Of a stretch of DNA of 64,000 bases, positions 41,001 through 64,000 are shown piece after piece. The first letter of the stretch is position 1; each line of letters opens with the position of its first letter. Below the pieces are notes generated by a model, which did no database searches, was not told the origin of the DNA, and saw nothing but the letters and a program-made list of their open reading frames with translations. Both the position numbers and the translations under genes were made by a program. The stretch comes from Anarhynchus alexandrinus (taxonomy: Eukaryota > Chordata > Aves > Charadriiformes > Charadriidae), in the NCBI GenBank assembly GCA_008711295.1, contig VUYV01000190.1, forward strand, positions 643,267 to 707,266. Reading direction: 5' to 3'.

Positions 41001-41843
41001 GAGCTGGCCTGGTCTGGCTTTTCTTGTTTATTGCTCTTACGTAAACATATGGCTTTCTTGTGCTAGAGATCATGCAAAATGACATGAAGAATCTGTAGGA
41101 TCACAACTCCATTAGAAAGGCTTACAGATACAATTAGATCAAATAAAACCACTGAACGTACTTGGATGAAATGCAATAATTTGACCAAGGACACAAACAA
41201 CGCCCCTGTTATAAGCTATATCCATTATACAAACGGGTTCACAGTAGCTGCAACTCAAAACAGTAAACTTTGTGAAATGTAGTGTATTAATTGGACCAGG
41301 AAGATTCCTTGGGATTCAGACTTATTTCTACAGACTCTGGCTGCTGCTTAGACTACGAAGCACTTGCTTCATGTCTGATATAGTTTTAATATTTAGCTCT
41401 GTTGAAATAACTAATGTTGAAATTAACTTTTTTATGGCAGTGAAGTATGAATAGAGTTTCCAAGTCAAAACACTGCAGTTCATATCATTAAAATTTCATG
41501 AGTTATCAGTTCCCTTGGTTTTGTTCGATTTGAGAAAAAGCAGCCCCTTGTATTGTATTCCCTTTGCTTATTTGCTAACAGTTTCTCTGGAGAGTATCAG
41601 TGACATTTATCTTATCTCTCCAACATACTTTCACCACAAGCACTTCTTCTTGCTTTCAGAGATGGAAGAACTACAAAACCATCACACCAGAGACCATAAG
41701 AGGAAGAAATCAATGGAAAACCAGGCTTTTAGCCCCTGCTGCTGTGATCATTAATCACTTTTCCTTACACTGAGAGAAAAAAAAATTGTTCTCAAATTAA
41801 TTTCAGCAGTGAATGCTAAACAGGAATTAAGAAATGCACTTAC
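35047..41843 (-). other. STK32B 3' flank or last intron, no exon recognised
   Basis: Directly downstream of the last visible STK32B exon. Searched by eye on the minus strand for a terminal exon in phase 2 with the human-like NNNLLTHTC end; not found. Contains a T-run at 35636-35649, a 12-bp minisatellite at 40781-40838, and a minus-strand AATAAA at 41032-41027 that could serve a retained-intron transcript. No EVC2-like coding was recognised on the plus strand. Confidence 0.55.
40781..40838. repeat. Short 11-12 bp minisatellite, about 4.5 units
   Basis: Units of the form GAA(T)CTGGAAAT: GAACTAGAAAT, GAACTGGAAAT, a short GAAAT, then GAATCTGGAAAT twice and a partial GAACTAG. Confidence 0.85.
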
Positions 41844-51625
<9,782 letters not shown>

Positions 51626-52309
51626 TCAAACCAAACAAAAAGCATTATATTAAGGTTAGACTATGGATCATTAATGTTGCCATTTGAAAAATTAATAAGG
51701 ATGCAATTAACTGGAATTAAATACATTAGTAAACACAGTGTCTTCAGGAGGCAGTTTCAGTGCCTTGATTTGCTGGCAATGAGTCACTTTCACTGGTCAG
51801 GGTTTTTCAAAAGCCAATAATTTTTACATGTTAATTCCCATCTGGTCCATTTAAGTTTTATGTTAGGTGACTGAAAATAAGTAATGGTAGGGGAATTCTT
51901 GAAGTGTGACTTGGAATATTTAGGGTAATGCAAATATTTTATGGGACAAATATTTGCTAGTGAGGTTATTCTTTGTGACTGATGGAGGTGTTGAACATGG
52001 TAAATCTCAATCTCATTCTACTTTTGGATAGAATTAATCAGAGGGGTTTTAAAGGTATTCAGCATAGAATATGGTAATTGAATTCAAAACCTGTCACTGA
52101 TTGTATGCTGTGAGAAACTCTGTCATGACTGGAAATAAACACACTCTCAATAAAGTAATGAATTGCATAAAAATAATTTTCCTGGGGGAAAAAAAAATAA
52201 AATATCTTTTCAAAACAGAGATCCAGTTGGCTAATTTCAGCAAGAAAGACATTCTAAATAATGCCACTGTAGTTTCTTCAGAAAACCATGTATAAATAAG
52301 AGAGAATAT

Positions 52310-52329
52310 GAAATGAAATGAAATGAAAA
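52310..52329. repeat. (GAAAT)n, four units
   Basis: Short pentanucleotide microsatellite in the large STK32B intron. Confidence 0.85.
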
Positions 52330-52809
52330 GTCAGTCATGCTTTTCTAATTATTTCACAGCAGAATCTCAGTACACTTTGTGAAAACAACACTTTCCCTGG
52401 GGATTTTCTAAACAACACTATCACCAACCGTAACATCATGCTAGATTGCAATTACCATGCGAGCCTCTTCTGGCCATGATACTGAGTCTAATGTACCACA
52501 TTACCACCTGATTACCATCGCATCACTCTCTAATGGGCATACTGCAATGAATAATGTAATCTGGTCACACTTACTTATGACTGGCAGTTTGGGATTTGAC
52601 TATGGATGGCATTTAGAGAAGCACCTTTAATTAAAGGAAAAGTGTTCCTTTCAAAGGACTTTTGCAGTTCTTGCGTCATTACGGATGGCAACCTAACAAT
52701 TTACAGTCCCAGACCTGAGTTCAGAAAGTCTTGAAGAGCAAAACCTAATAGAGGATTTTGACATCCATGAATTTGATGTGGCAAAACCCTGATTTGTAGA
52801 ATAAAAAAC

Positions 52810-52828
52810 AATGAATGAATGAATGAAA
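52810..52828. repeat. (AATG)n, about four units
   Basis: Short tetranucleotide microsatellite. Confidence 0.85.
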
Positions 52829-54957
52829 ATGGTCCTATACTCTCTGCTCAGCAGAACCATCTCTAAATAGGTTTGGTAGGAGAGCTACGGGCACCTAAAT
52901 AAACATTTTTGCCAGAATACCTGTGTGTGGAGAATAGCTGACCAGTGGATCTCTGGTATAGGTAAGCTTGTGCTGTGATCCAGTATGGCATGAAGCAACA
53001 ATGCCATAATAGTCATCACATTGGGTTAGCTCTGTCTCACCTCCGTATAACATAGCTTTACTTGGCATGCTGTACCTTCAGATGTACTTCAGAACTTGTT
53101 TGCATGTTGCTGGGGATCAGTGTAGGCACAACTTACATGTGCGCAGTCTATCACATAGATAGATGCTAAGAGGGTAGGCAGGATTTTTTGTGTTACTTTA
53201 GTGGATCAATACACCTTAATTGCACATCAGACACCAAAGTCATGTTTTCAATATCACCATTGGCACCTTGTAGTAAAGGTTTGCTGCATTTAGCCACATT
53301 CATTATGTTTTTTGCCCGCTGTGCCTAGATGATGTATAATATCTCATTACAGAATATAGCCTTTGTGGACTTTTTACTGAGCTATATAGGTATAATATCG
53401 GTTTCACTCTTTCTTTTATAGCTTTAACATTGTAATAATGTGATGGGTCACTATCTGATTTCTGCGAGGTAGAGATGAAAGTACTTTATTGATGTAACCT
53501 ACAACATTGCCAGAATGGTGCAACTGTTGTGCTAATTCAGTGACTGAGTTATCCACTTTTATTTTATTTGCTTGTTCAAAAAGCTTCAAGGTCAACTTAT
53601 CTGACATTAAACAGATCAACAGAAAATGCTTTCTTTTTCCCACTGGCCCTGGTGTTTTCAAGTTCTGTTTTCTCACCTTAAGATGATGACGGCATCCTTA
53701 GATCTGAAAATGGGCAGTTCAACTCCTGTTTTTTAAAGCAAATACCCCCTTTTCCCCTGCTTTAGCAGTATTATTTGCAGTCCAGCTGGACTCTCTGCAT
53801 TCGGTTAGCTCCAGTGAAGCGGTTGTAGGCACCCGCTTCGCAAGATGAGGGGGGACTGACCTAAGGTCCAATATGATTTACAGTATCCTACTTACAGGTT
53901 GTTTCTCAGGGAGACATCTCAACCCTATTGAAGACCTTTCCCCAATTTAGCAAGGCTGTTAAATACCAATTGCACACTAAGACTGTGATTAATGTGTCTG
54001 AATGCCTTTTTGAGCTGAGACATCGGGTGCAAACGAAGGCCTCTGGCCTGTACTGCAGACTTCTGGAGTTTGCCTGCTCATTCAGAAATATAGCATGATT
54101 TTACAGAAAGGCAGCAGATCCCCCAAGTGAGGGGGTTAGCCAAGGTCTGAAGAACTATAGCTGCGAAATACAAAACATAACATTAGGTTTTGCTCTACGA
54201 AAAAACTGTGTCAGGAGTACCAATTCTGAGTGCAAACTGGCTAGGATTAAAGCAAATAAAAAGTCTGAAAGGCAAGTTAAAATTCTACATTGATTTTCTT
54301 TAGGATTGCTATTGAAATAGATGATCTGTAATCTTTTCAAATTTGAATTTGATCTCCGGCTCAGCTTGGACAGCCATCCTGCAGCCTGCTGTGAGTTGGT
54401 TCTTCCAAAGGATGATAAGATTTGAGCTTGCCAGCTTGGAACAAAGGCAACAGCTCTGTCATGTGCAGCCTTTCTGCACACATCCTCTTTTATCATAACA
54501 GATTTAAGAGGAGAAGAATACTTACATCTTGCATCTACCTAAATGCAAGGATTCTGCCTGCAAAAGTTCACTTGGGAATAAAACTTGAAGATTGCATATA
54601 AGAACGGGAGTTTCAGATCTTTTTCCTCAAGCAAGTTCCACTGAACAAAGGCTTCCAAGAAAATATGCGTTTTTAATACTGAGTCTGATCCTGCAGATTC
54701 TTTTGGCTGAGGGCTGTAGTTACTGTCGCATACAGTCAGAGGGAAGGCAATGGACGTTTGCATGGTGGAAGTGCAATTTTTAAACAGTGAAGCTAAATCA
54801 AGTAATAGCAAGTCTAGCAGACACAAGAGTGAATTGAAAGACAAGTGATTAAATTGGTAGGTCTCGTGGTCTTCACAGCTCCCTGTGAACAAATATCTTT
54901 CACATAATGGAGAACTGCTTTAGTGCAGCTGCCCAAAAGAGTGCCTTCAACAGCAGT

Positions 54958-55057
54958 AACCTGGTCTAGCCTCACTGCTCACCCCGCTTTGAGCAGGAGG
55001 TTGGACTAGGGAGTCCTGAGGCCCCTGCCAACACGTATCATCCTATGACCCTGTGAT
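54958..55057 (+). mobile_element. Degenerate CR1 3' end
   Basis: Plus-oriented: AACCTGGTCTAG, then GAGCAGGAGGTTGGACTAGG, CCCCTGCCAACACG, and a tail ATCCTATGACCCTGTGATG. These are decayed forms of the CR1 CAACCTGGTCTAG, GGGGGTTGGACTAGATGA, CCCTTCCAACC and TGATTCTATG blocks. It is more diverged than the copies at 17265 and 23245. Confidence 0.85.
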
Positions 55058-56138
55058 GCAAATGAAGCTCAAGGAAACACCTTGTCCCAGCCCATCTGAG
55101 TGGGGTGATGAAGGGGTCTAAGGCCAGAAGTCTCAATGGGACCTTTAGAGCCTCTTCCACAACATCCTCTTGGCAGTCATCATGAACTGCATTGGCTCTT
55201 CACCTTCCCTCAGACACCTGGAAAACCTGCCGCCTGAAGTACTGGGGACATTTGAAACTCTGGATCCCAGAAGCAATGCAGCCTTTTGGTCTGGGAGATT
55301 ACTCTTCATGTGTGGCAGAAGTGTGATCCCCCACCTTTCACACATGGCTTCAGTAACTACAAAGACAGAGCATTTCAAAACTAATTCCTTTCCAAGCTGA
55401 GACATCTGTGTTCATTTTAACAGGGCAAGCAATAAATTCAGGAATGTTTCTGTGTCTTGTATGATAACAAGTAAATACACATATTTAACTTAGCACCTCA
55501 CAAAACTAAAAATCTTCCAATTGTGTTTTTCTTTTCTGCATTTATATTTTTCTCTTAATAACATACTTTCATGTTTTCACTATTTATCTGCTTTGCTTTC
55601 TTGAAAAATGACATAAAATGAACCCACCTTTGTGCTGCATTAAGCATGCTTCAGTGCATTCCTTGGCTGTCCCTAGTACGTATTTCCATGTAATGTATTT
55701 TTTCCAACTAATAAATTAAAATAAATCCTCTTCAGAGCTCTGTCTTTCGGTGCTTTTGCACTGTATCTTTCTAGTAATACCATATCATTGTAAACTGTCT
55801 CTGTACCAAAAGCAAGATTCCAAGGAAGTAAAAAAAAATGCTATTTTGCTTTAAAATAAAACCGTACAGGAGAGTAGCTAATAAAAAATTGAACATGAAA
55901 GCAAATCTAGTGGGTCTGCATCCATCTCAGAAGCAGTGGCTTCCTGGGATATCCATACTCATGTTCTACAGGTTTAGCCATACTCCAAAGAATTTTGTGA
56001 AATAGAGACTAATTTCTGACAAATCAATTCATATATACAACTACCCACTGTAATTGTCATAGCAGTCAGATGATCTACACTGTAAACGATGTAGAGGATG
56101 CATCCTGTATTGTATACACATTTCCCTAAAAAAATTGT

Positions 56139-56162
56139 AAAAAAAAAAAAAAAAAGAAAAAA
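56139..56162. repeat. Poly-A rich run
   Basis: A run of about 17 followed by G and more A. Confidence 0.8.
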
Positions 56163-57476
56163 GTACAAAACTGAAACTTTACATAAGTGGTTGGTAATTC
56201 TGTACCCTATTTGTGAAAGATTATCAGTATCTAACAATATGACTCATGAGTTTGAAATAAAAGAGAATATCAATGTAAGCGCAAACAATACTGAACTCAA
56301 TTTTTACTATTTGTTCCTACTGTAAAAAAGCATTTTGTACTTAGGATAAAATATTTTTAAGTAGGGTTTCTAAAAATCTGCATAGTATTCATAGGTATCA
56401 CTTAATTCCATAGTTAAACTATAAGTGCTCCAGGTCTCTGAAATTCAGGCCATTTTAATTTGCTGCCCAATGGTGAATTTGAAAAGGCTGTCCATGATAA
56501 AACAGCCAATTTGAGGTCTATCACTTGGAATGGTTGGCACAAAGAATAGCTGCTATTATTTTTGATGGAGCATACTGGTTTAATCATAAAGATAATTCAT
56601 CAGACTAAATCATAAAATGAAGAGCTTGGAGTGACTCTGATATGAATCCTAAATAACACAATGTGGCATTTCTTTTCTGATGAAGTGATTTAAGTTTCAC
56701 TTCCTTAGCAAGAAGCTAATCAAAGAGCGCTTGGTGTACTTGCCTACCACTACCCAGGAGACTGCCAAGTGTTGATTAAGAAGCTTACAGAGCTATTACT
56801 TTGAAGCATCGTCAACTTCCATAGGCTGCTTTGAAACTTTGCAAAATTGGTGAGAGGGAAAGTGCAGTGAGATGAACGCATTAGACCCTTCTTCAAGTGG
56901 CCTTTACTACATACTAACAAATCAGTATATTTAAGCAATAACTTGCAAGTGAGCCTTGCAAGTTCGAATAGCTGCAAAGAGCTAATTGTCCATGCATAGC
57001 TAAATGTTGCCAATGAGAGCTGGTCATTAATTCCTACAAAATGCCCCGTGCCAATGTTATTAATATGACAAAGTGAAAATAGAATAAAAAATAAAGCCAT
57101 AGTGGTTTGGCCTCAATTTTTTTGAATGATTAAGTTCAGATGGGCATGTCCAAAACATTTCTCAAGAAAGAAAACCCTGACGTTAGTCATCCAGTTGGAG
57201 AGCTAGAGCTCTCTATAGACTATTTGCATCTCAGCAAAGCCCCTACAAGCCAGTAAGGGGAATCAGAGGTTTGTGGTGTGTGCTAGGGGTTGCAAAGCAA
57301 TACACTCTTCCAGTCGTGTAGCAAAACACACCTCAGTGGCATGGGTTTTACTGTGATGCTTGAGATTTCACAGATAAGAAAATAGTTTCCAGTGTCATTA
57401 ACTGAGGTTCAGGATGACACCAGGCTGCCAAGTATCATTCTCCTTCCTCATATTAGTCCCTGATCTTGCAAATAAA

Positions 57477-57515
57477 AAAAGAAAAAAAAAAATATAGATA
57501 TATACACATATATAC
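57477..57515. repeat. A-rich then TA/CA alternating low-complexity tract
   Basis: A-rich run grading into imperfect TATA/CACATATA alternation. Confidence 0.75.
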
Positions 57516-60500
57516 AATGCTCACAATATAAACAATGTTTTCACTGACTAGCACGGGATAAGCTGCTAAAAGCTTAGACCTGTCCAAATTGTAAATGTGT
57601 GAATGACTTGATGTATATAACACATTCATAGTCTCACCTTGCTGAATCAGGCTTAATGGATGACAGACTGAGCTGAATGAAAAATGAACTTGATTTTTTA
57701 AATAATATTCCAAAAAACTTGGACTGAGACACTGCAGTGAAATATTAACTGCTTCCTCAGCATTGTGATGAGAAAATACTAATTTTCACTTTTGTCTGAA
57801 AAGTAAATTCAGATGTCAGTAATTCTTCTATGTCATGGTTTAAGCAGAAAACAGAAATCAAACTACAGTGAAGACAAGTGATCTTCTATTTAGAGGAGAA
57901 GCTGTTTTAAGAACAAAATGAAAGAAAACAACTTCCCTCTCCCTGAATATAAACTTGGACTTGGTAAACGACCAATTTACCTCCTGGCGTTTACTTTCTC
58001 ATGTGTTAAAAGGGTCTAGATTATAACGGTCAGCTTCCTGACTCAGAGATTTAGACAAGCCAACTGCTAACCTCTATTGTATAAGGCAAAGAGCTGCTTA
58101 AAGCCTGACCATGCTGGGCTGGCAATTTTCCCGTGTGAGGTCTAGACCTGTTACAGCAGTGTAACTGATTTTGTACCATTATTCACATAATACACCTCAA
58201 TAGTTTTAATACTCGTATTGAACGCAATTATTCAATCAAAGTAAGTATTGTAGATACTGTTACCTGAATACAGACACCACATTTAGAATGCCTTATTAGT
58301 TTGCCATATGGCTATACCACCTCTCCTGCCCTTACTTAGAGTGTTGTCCTCAAAAAACCCTCTGCGTTATTCAACCACTGAACAGAACTCAGTTCTTGCC
58401 CTTCCGTTTGCGCAGAGAAGCCCTTTCTGGTTGAACATCTGGATCAAACTGAGAGAAACAACCTCTGGTTGCTAGCCCCATTGAAAGCAAGCCCAGCAGC
58501 AATGAACATGTCATGGCATTCTACTACAGAATATGAAATTATACACAAGTACCTTCCTTCCTCCCTTCCTTTTGGATGGAGTAAGCCTCACAGTGGCTGC
58601 AGTGCCGGTTTTTCTAGCAACTAGTTGAAAGTTGTGTCCAAAAATATTCATTTGCTATTTGGAAGATCGGCCTAGTGAGTGGACAGCAGCCGTTCCATCC
58701 CAGTACAGAAACAAACTGGTCTGGGTAACTGGGGATTTGCAGGACACACTGTGCACCTGACTCATCAGGAGCACTGTTGTGTGCACCTGCATCACATACT
58801 CCGAACCACATCAGCAGATCTCTTTGCAGCAGTTTACGCATGCAAAAACCCGGGGTGGTTGTGTGGCTTGACCGAAGAAGAGGAGTTATCCAGGGGGCAG
58901 AAATGCCCCGCTGGGTTCCTGGAAGTCCCCGCTCGTTGCCCTATCTGCCACCTCTGCTGGAGGTCTCTTTCCCCTCAGATCTGCCTGCAGAGCTCCGCAT
59001 CAGATCAGACCTGTTCAGGCAGGTTAAAAAAAAAAAAAGAACCCAAACCAAAACTAGCACTTGGACTCAGTGTGGGGTTTTTACAACTGAAATAGTCAAA
59101 GAAATGATTATATTAGCAGTTTTGCTGGAAGATCTCAAAGGATGGTAGGAGGTCAGAGAGCAGAGAGAGGTGAAAAGCAGCTGGAGACAGTAACTTCTTT
59201 CCTGATCTCCCGAGGTTTTTCAGCTGCTTGTGTGCCTGCATACTTGTTAATGTCAGAGCAGATCCAAACCTGAATACCCACTTGCAGCTCAGTGCTTAAT
59301 CCCCTCAGCCGCAGTGCTTCTAGCGCAAGCTGAAAACCCCATCAGTACGGCGAGTATTTATTTCAGCACCTCAAAGCCTCACATGTCTGCTCTCGGTTCT
59401 TGCTTATGGGAACAACCAGAAGCCTCCCAGCTCGTGCTGGCATCGTGTTATTTCCCTGGGATCCACAGGGCAGGTAGCGACAGCACCAGTGAAACTGTGG
59501 ACAGGCAGTCAAACCCTCAGTAGCAAAAAGGTGGGATTTTTGAAAACCTAAGCGCTGCCTTAACTGCACTCAAAAAGCAACGAGATTCAACACACTACTA
59601 TTTCAGAGCACTGTTTAGTATGAGTGTAAGGAAGACCAAGGTTGAACACCCTTGAAAACCCAACTCCATATTTGTCCCTGCTATATTCTAACTAACTCAG
59701 GAACCAATTCAGCCCTACGTGATATTTTCACTTTACCTGTAAGGTTGACAACGGCACATCCACTAGCTTTCCTCTGACTCCAATAGTACTCCCACACAGT
59801 ATTAATTAATAAATATGGATGACTCATACATCTTAGAAGTTCAGTGGACCTCTGTAAAGCCACGCTCCTCTGGTAATCTCAGGCGCACAGCCATTTTTCA
59901 CTATGACAGCAACCTATGAAAGCAGCTGTGAGAATCCAAGATAACAAGCCTGTAGGATAGGAAGGGGGTAGCTGAAACTTTTCACATAATTTATGGCTGA
60001 TTTTATTGGCTTTGGGTTTTTGTCAGGTGTATTTATATCATAAAATGTATTTTATTGGTTTGATTTGAAATAAAGTCACGGTGCGTTATCAGATAATTTC
60101 AGCCTCTGCTGAAGAAAACCACAAGGCCTCTACCTAGCCCCCCTAACACTCCTACTACCAGAAACAGAAAAAAATCCCCAAACAAACCCTAAACCCCCAA
60201 AATTTATAACCTGTGAGTAGAGAGCTTTTGCAACACTCATAAATAACGTATAGACGTATGGAAATTGATCATTCAAAAAGGAAACCTTTCAGTGAGTAAA
60301 AAGGATGTGATGTGCTATAGGATTCAAATACATCTAAATTATGCCAGAGTGAGGAATAAACAAAAGGCGATATCTGTAATGTTTTCTAGATATGTTTTAG
60401 CAGTTAATATTTAGTTTTGCAGCTGACCAACCTGTTGGCAGGGAGAGGGCCGTTACTGCAAACGGGTGCCCAGCACAGAGCACATTCTCTGAGACACAAA

Positions 60501-63500
60501 TGCATTTCTTGCAGCCTGTGTGAAGGATCAATATAAGAAACTTTTTCTTTTTTTCCTCATAAAGATAGAACAGTGTTGAAAATGGCACTTACAAAGGTGC
60601 TTCCAGCCAGGCAAATGCACACTTGCTTTCTTTAAACATGAGACCTAAGGAATAGCCTTCTGCTGGAAGAGTGAGCCACAGCTGAGTATCCCAGGCACAA
60701 GCTGAGGCCAGGGACCCTGTCCTGCCCTGCACTGGCTTTCCTGGTCTGCATCCCAGTGCAGACTGGAGGGGGCTCCCCTACAAGTGCTTGCGCAGCAGAC
60801 AAGCCTGCCAAAAGTCAGCTAGGTCTCAGAAGACATTTGGCATTGCTTGCCAGCGTAGGATGACAGCCTGAAAACTCATGAGTTCTCAAAGGGCCATTCC
60901 TACAAGAAAACCTTTGACAACACCCTCAATCACGTGTGTTGCAGCAGGTTTGAGCAGTGAATTTGTAATGATAAAATCAGGCACAGGTGACACACAAGTT
61001 TCCTAAACCAGCTTAAGGTACACATTGCATTTCACAGCTGCAGCCGTCTGAACAGTACGAGACAGAAACTCTGAAGACCCCCAAACACTAAGAAGCTGAT
61101 TCCATTTCAGCATTTCAGGTCAACGGCTTTGAGAAGTAAAACTGCAGAAGCAGCTGGAAGGAGCTTGTCTCGCCAGGCTGTTGGCCTCGTTCCTTTCAGA
61201 TTCCCTGTTGTCCATGTTTTTGTTGTCTACATGTGGCAGGTATTTCACTTGTCTGAATGAATCAGCTGGGAAGGGGGAATGTAGAGAAATTACCAGGGTT
61301 CCTGGAAAAACATTCATGTTCAGATACATTGCATTCTGTGTAACCATTTAATAGGTAGGGAAATAGCCAGGGAAAATTTCAGGCTGAGAAAGACTTGGGG
61401 GCAAAAAGGCTAATGTGAAGTGGGATTAAGCAGCGGCTGCAGGAGCTGACTCACACCATGCTTAGCATTACAAGATAGGTATCTTAATCAGAACAGCTAG
61501 TGCATTTTTACAACACAATATCAATTCATTGCGTTTTTTCCTGGGTATCAGTTTTATGCAGTCATGCTGCATGGGAGCAAATCGCTCCCTAGCAATTTCT
61601 CAGCCTATTTCAATCAGATTTCAAATAGGAATGCAGGCTTTAGAGATAACATTTTTCTGTTTATTTCCTTAAATTGGCCATAGGAAGAAGCGAGAAATCC
61701 TATAAGTACCTCTACTAAGGGAAAGGCTGGAGAGTGCCCTCATATCTGATTAAACATAACAGGATCCACATGAGAGTAAACCTTTATAAACCTCCAAGAG
61801 GGGAAAAGCCTTTATCACATCTCATACCTTCATCATCATGAAAACCAGCATGGCGTAAGGCAGGTTCTTACAGGAACCACTAAGTTCCCTTGGTTATGGT
61901 GCTCAGCAAGTATCTTGCTCGGAGGTGATTTTGTCTTGTTACACCAAGGTTAAAGTAAGGTTTAAATTCCTGGTAATGAAAGCTTACTAGGAACCGTAGA
62001 GCCAACCTCCCCAAGTCTTTTTTTCTGCCTCTCTCATTGACTAAATAGCTCAGGCAAGCCACATTGGAAAGTCTTTGATACAACCTTAAAGCCAGAAATC
62101 ATATGGAAAACTTTCTTAATTTGAGCACTGCAACTGAAAAAGTCTTTATAGCGTTTCCCTAAAGTTATGATTCTTCACAAAATTAAAGGTGTAAACTAAA
62201 AGAGGAAAGGAAGTGAAATCAGTGCACTTAGAGGAAAAAGCGGCACCAATGAATGTCTGGCCATATCTGTCAAACTCTTAATATTTGAGGTTTGCTGAAG
62301 CTTTGATACCCAAGCAGTGCCAAAAAGAATCCTCACCCAGCAATTTTCACCTGAAACGGGATTTTTATATCTCTGAAAGCTTTTATTGCTTCTTACAGCT
62401 CCAAATAAATGCAAGTATGACTCTTCTGACTTTCTGGGTAAAGATGACTGTACTTGTGGCTTTTGGAGTATTTTTGTATTTCCAAGAGGTGAGGAAGGCA
62501 CACTAGAGAGGAAGTAAGCTGGTGGATGGTGCTGTAGTCTCTTCAAAAAAGGAGAGAGAGCAGTTTTCTTGTATTGCTTCTTCTTCTTCTTGTGAGATTG
62601 TTGGATACTGGGGACACCTGATGTGTGGGGAGGAGGGTTCAGGGGCAGAACAGCTCCGTGAGCTCAAGTGACCCAAAACAACAGTCTGTTGGCGTGCAAA
62701 TGTAACATCTTGTCCCCATTTCCCATCTTCCCCTGACTTTGTTTATCTCCTTCCTTGGGCTCTCACAGGAACCCTCCAGGAGCTTTGCCCTGCAGAGACA
62801 AAGACACTCAGCTGTCTATGGCTCTCCAGACTTAGCTCAGAGAAACAATTTGCCATGATGCAAAGCTGAGGAGCGATTACAAAACAATAAGGCCATAAAG
62901 ACGTAATCTATCCTGGAGATTAGTATTTTCCTGCTAAATACAAGGACTCCAGAATTTTCCAGCAAATGGAGAATACCATGGAAAGGGACATAAGCAGGGT
63001 TTAGGCAGGATGGACTGGACTTTAGCATCTCTGCATTGAACAGATGAAGAATAAATAGATGTTTTCTAAGATTAATTTCAGCTTTTCCTTCCTTATGCCA
63101 TCTCTTGGCAAATGTCAGCTACATAAAGAACAAGTTACTCATCCTCCTTGGGGTGAGGGTGAAGGTTGGGCATTCCAAAAGTATGAGGCCATTTTTCATA
63201 ATTTTGTCCTTAAAATACAAAATCACGGTACTTAGCACTTGCTACAGATTTTTGAACTTTCTGTTGTTAAAAGCTAGTTTTTTTTCTTGTGCCAACAGAG
63301 ACCACTAATGAACTAAGAAAGTGGTGATCCACCTATGTGTGCAGACGGATGCTAAGTTTCCTGTTAACTCTCAGCAAAATATTTGAAGAATACTCACATA
63401 CATTTTTGTACAGCTGTTTTAACTAATCTGCTTCTGATCATTAGCTGCCAGATGATCTCTTCATTACACACATTCAGACTATGACAGACAGATGTTAAAA

Positions 63501-64000
63501 TGCTAACTGACCCCTAAGCAAGTACTCAGCTTTTTTCTGCTTTCATAATAATTAGGCTTTCTAATGTAAAACTCCGCAACCGCTTCAAGATTGAAAATGT
63601 AAGGCCATCAAAACAGTCATTTAATTGACTACCAAATTAAATCTCAGAAAAGACTCTATTGTTATGTCTGCTGTCATCATCACATTTAAATATGGAAAAT
63701 GTTTATTCTGAATTTTTTTCAGCTCCTGCAAAATGACTGCTCTTCAAGGGTGTTTTTCAATAATCTGTGTAATAAGAATTTGCACACCTAATGACAACGG
63801 CTGCTAGAAGATTGTAGGCAGTTATTTAAGCAGCATGCGAGAGCTCTGAGAAATAAGCTTTTCACAGAAGTGCAAAACTACCATATAAAAAACGTTGGAA
63901 TCTTTTAACATTTCAGTCATCATGTATACAAGGCCACTTACATATGTTACTGAATTTTGTGAATGTGATTAGTTTCACATGTCAGTCGTACAGCTATTTG

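Noticed and set aside
53679..53705. 27-base minus-strand micro-exon-like block between TTTTCAG and GTGAGA
   Set aside because: No match to the kinase and too short to support.
57835..57870. TGTCATGGTTTAAGC, like the start of another avian LTR type
   Set aside because: No matching right end or target duplication was found. Too short to call.
59681..59863. Minus frame with HPYLLINTVWEYYW, faintly like the kinase HPFLVNLWYSF segment, next to a GTAAAG donor-like site
   Set aside because: STK32B is highly conserved there, and the surrounding residues do not match at all. Chance similarity.
61831..61883. Minus-strand block reading CKNLPYAMLVFMMMK before a GTATGA donor
   Set aside because: Only about 17 codons. 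No STK32B match and a weak acceptor.

Overview
The window looks like bird nuclear DNA. It is AT-rich and gene-poor, and it carries CR1 retrotransposon 3' ends with the typical avian tail of short ATTCTATG-type repeats, an avian-type retroviral LTR, and the spliced exons of one vertebrate kinase gene. The species cannot be read from the sequence. There is no bacterial-type gene organisation, no CRISPR array and no RNA gene that I can recognise. Nearly all open frames over 60 codons appear to be chance frames.

The one gene I can support is a serine/threonine kinase of the STK32 (YANK) family on the minus strand, best matched to STK32B. Five consecutive coding exons are visible, read from high to low coordinates: 51509-51612 (APE motif and DWWSLG), 47054-47170, 45805-45930 (end of the kinase fold), 42685-42816 (acidic then basic C-terminal tail) and 41844-41908 (tail ending FNRE-K). 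All exon edges are GT/AG, all phases join, and together they give about 181 codons. The N-terminal half of the kinase (P-loop, catalytic loop, DFN/DFG) must lie beyond 64000, because I found no exon for it in 51613-64000. The usual last exon was not found below 41844 either. In human the STK32B 3' end faces EVC2; I recognise no EVC2 exon here.

Layout: 1-41843 is downstream of, or the last intron of, STK32B. It holds a truncated LTR start at a one-base gap (4536-4559), an old CR1 3' end (17265-17450), a decayed LINE reverse-transcriptase fragment (about 22030-22112), a better kept CR1 3' end with an open ORF2 C-terminus (23245-23673), and an LTR with a 290-base assembly gap inside (34531-35046). 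41844-51612 is the exon-bearing part of STK32B, with a minus-strand CR1 scrap at 45088-45165. 51613-64000 is a large intron with a degenerate CR1 at 54958-55057 and simple repeats.

I see no new multi-gene system. The observations most worth following are: a join at 4521-4576 that looks like an LTR-containing haplotype next to an empty-site haplotype; an in-frame stop directly behind the exon 41844-41908 donor, giving a possible unspliced STK32B end; two phase-0 open, splice-flanked blocks on the plus strand (25509-25694 and 27352-27600); and several GC/CpG clusters and homeobox-site-like AT blocks that could be regulatory.
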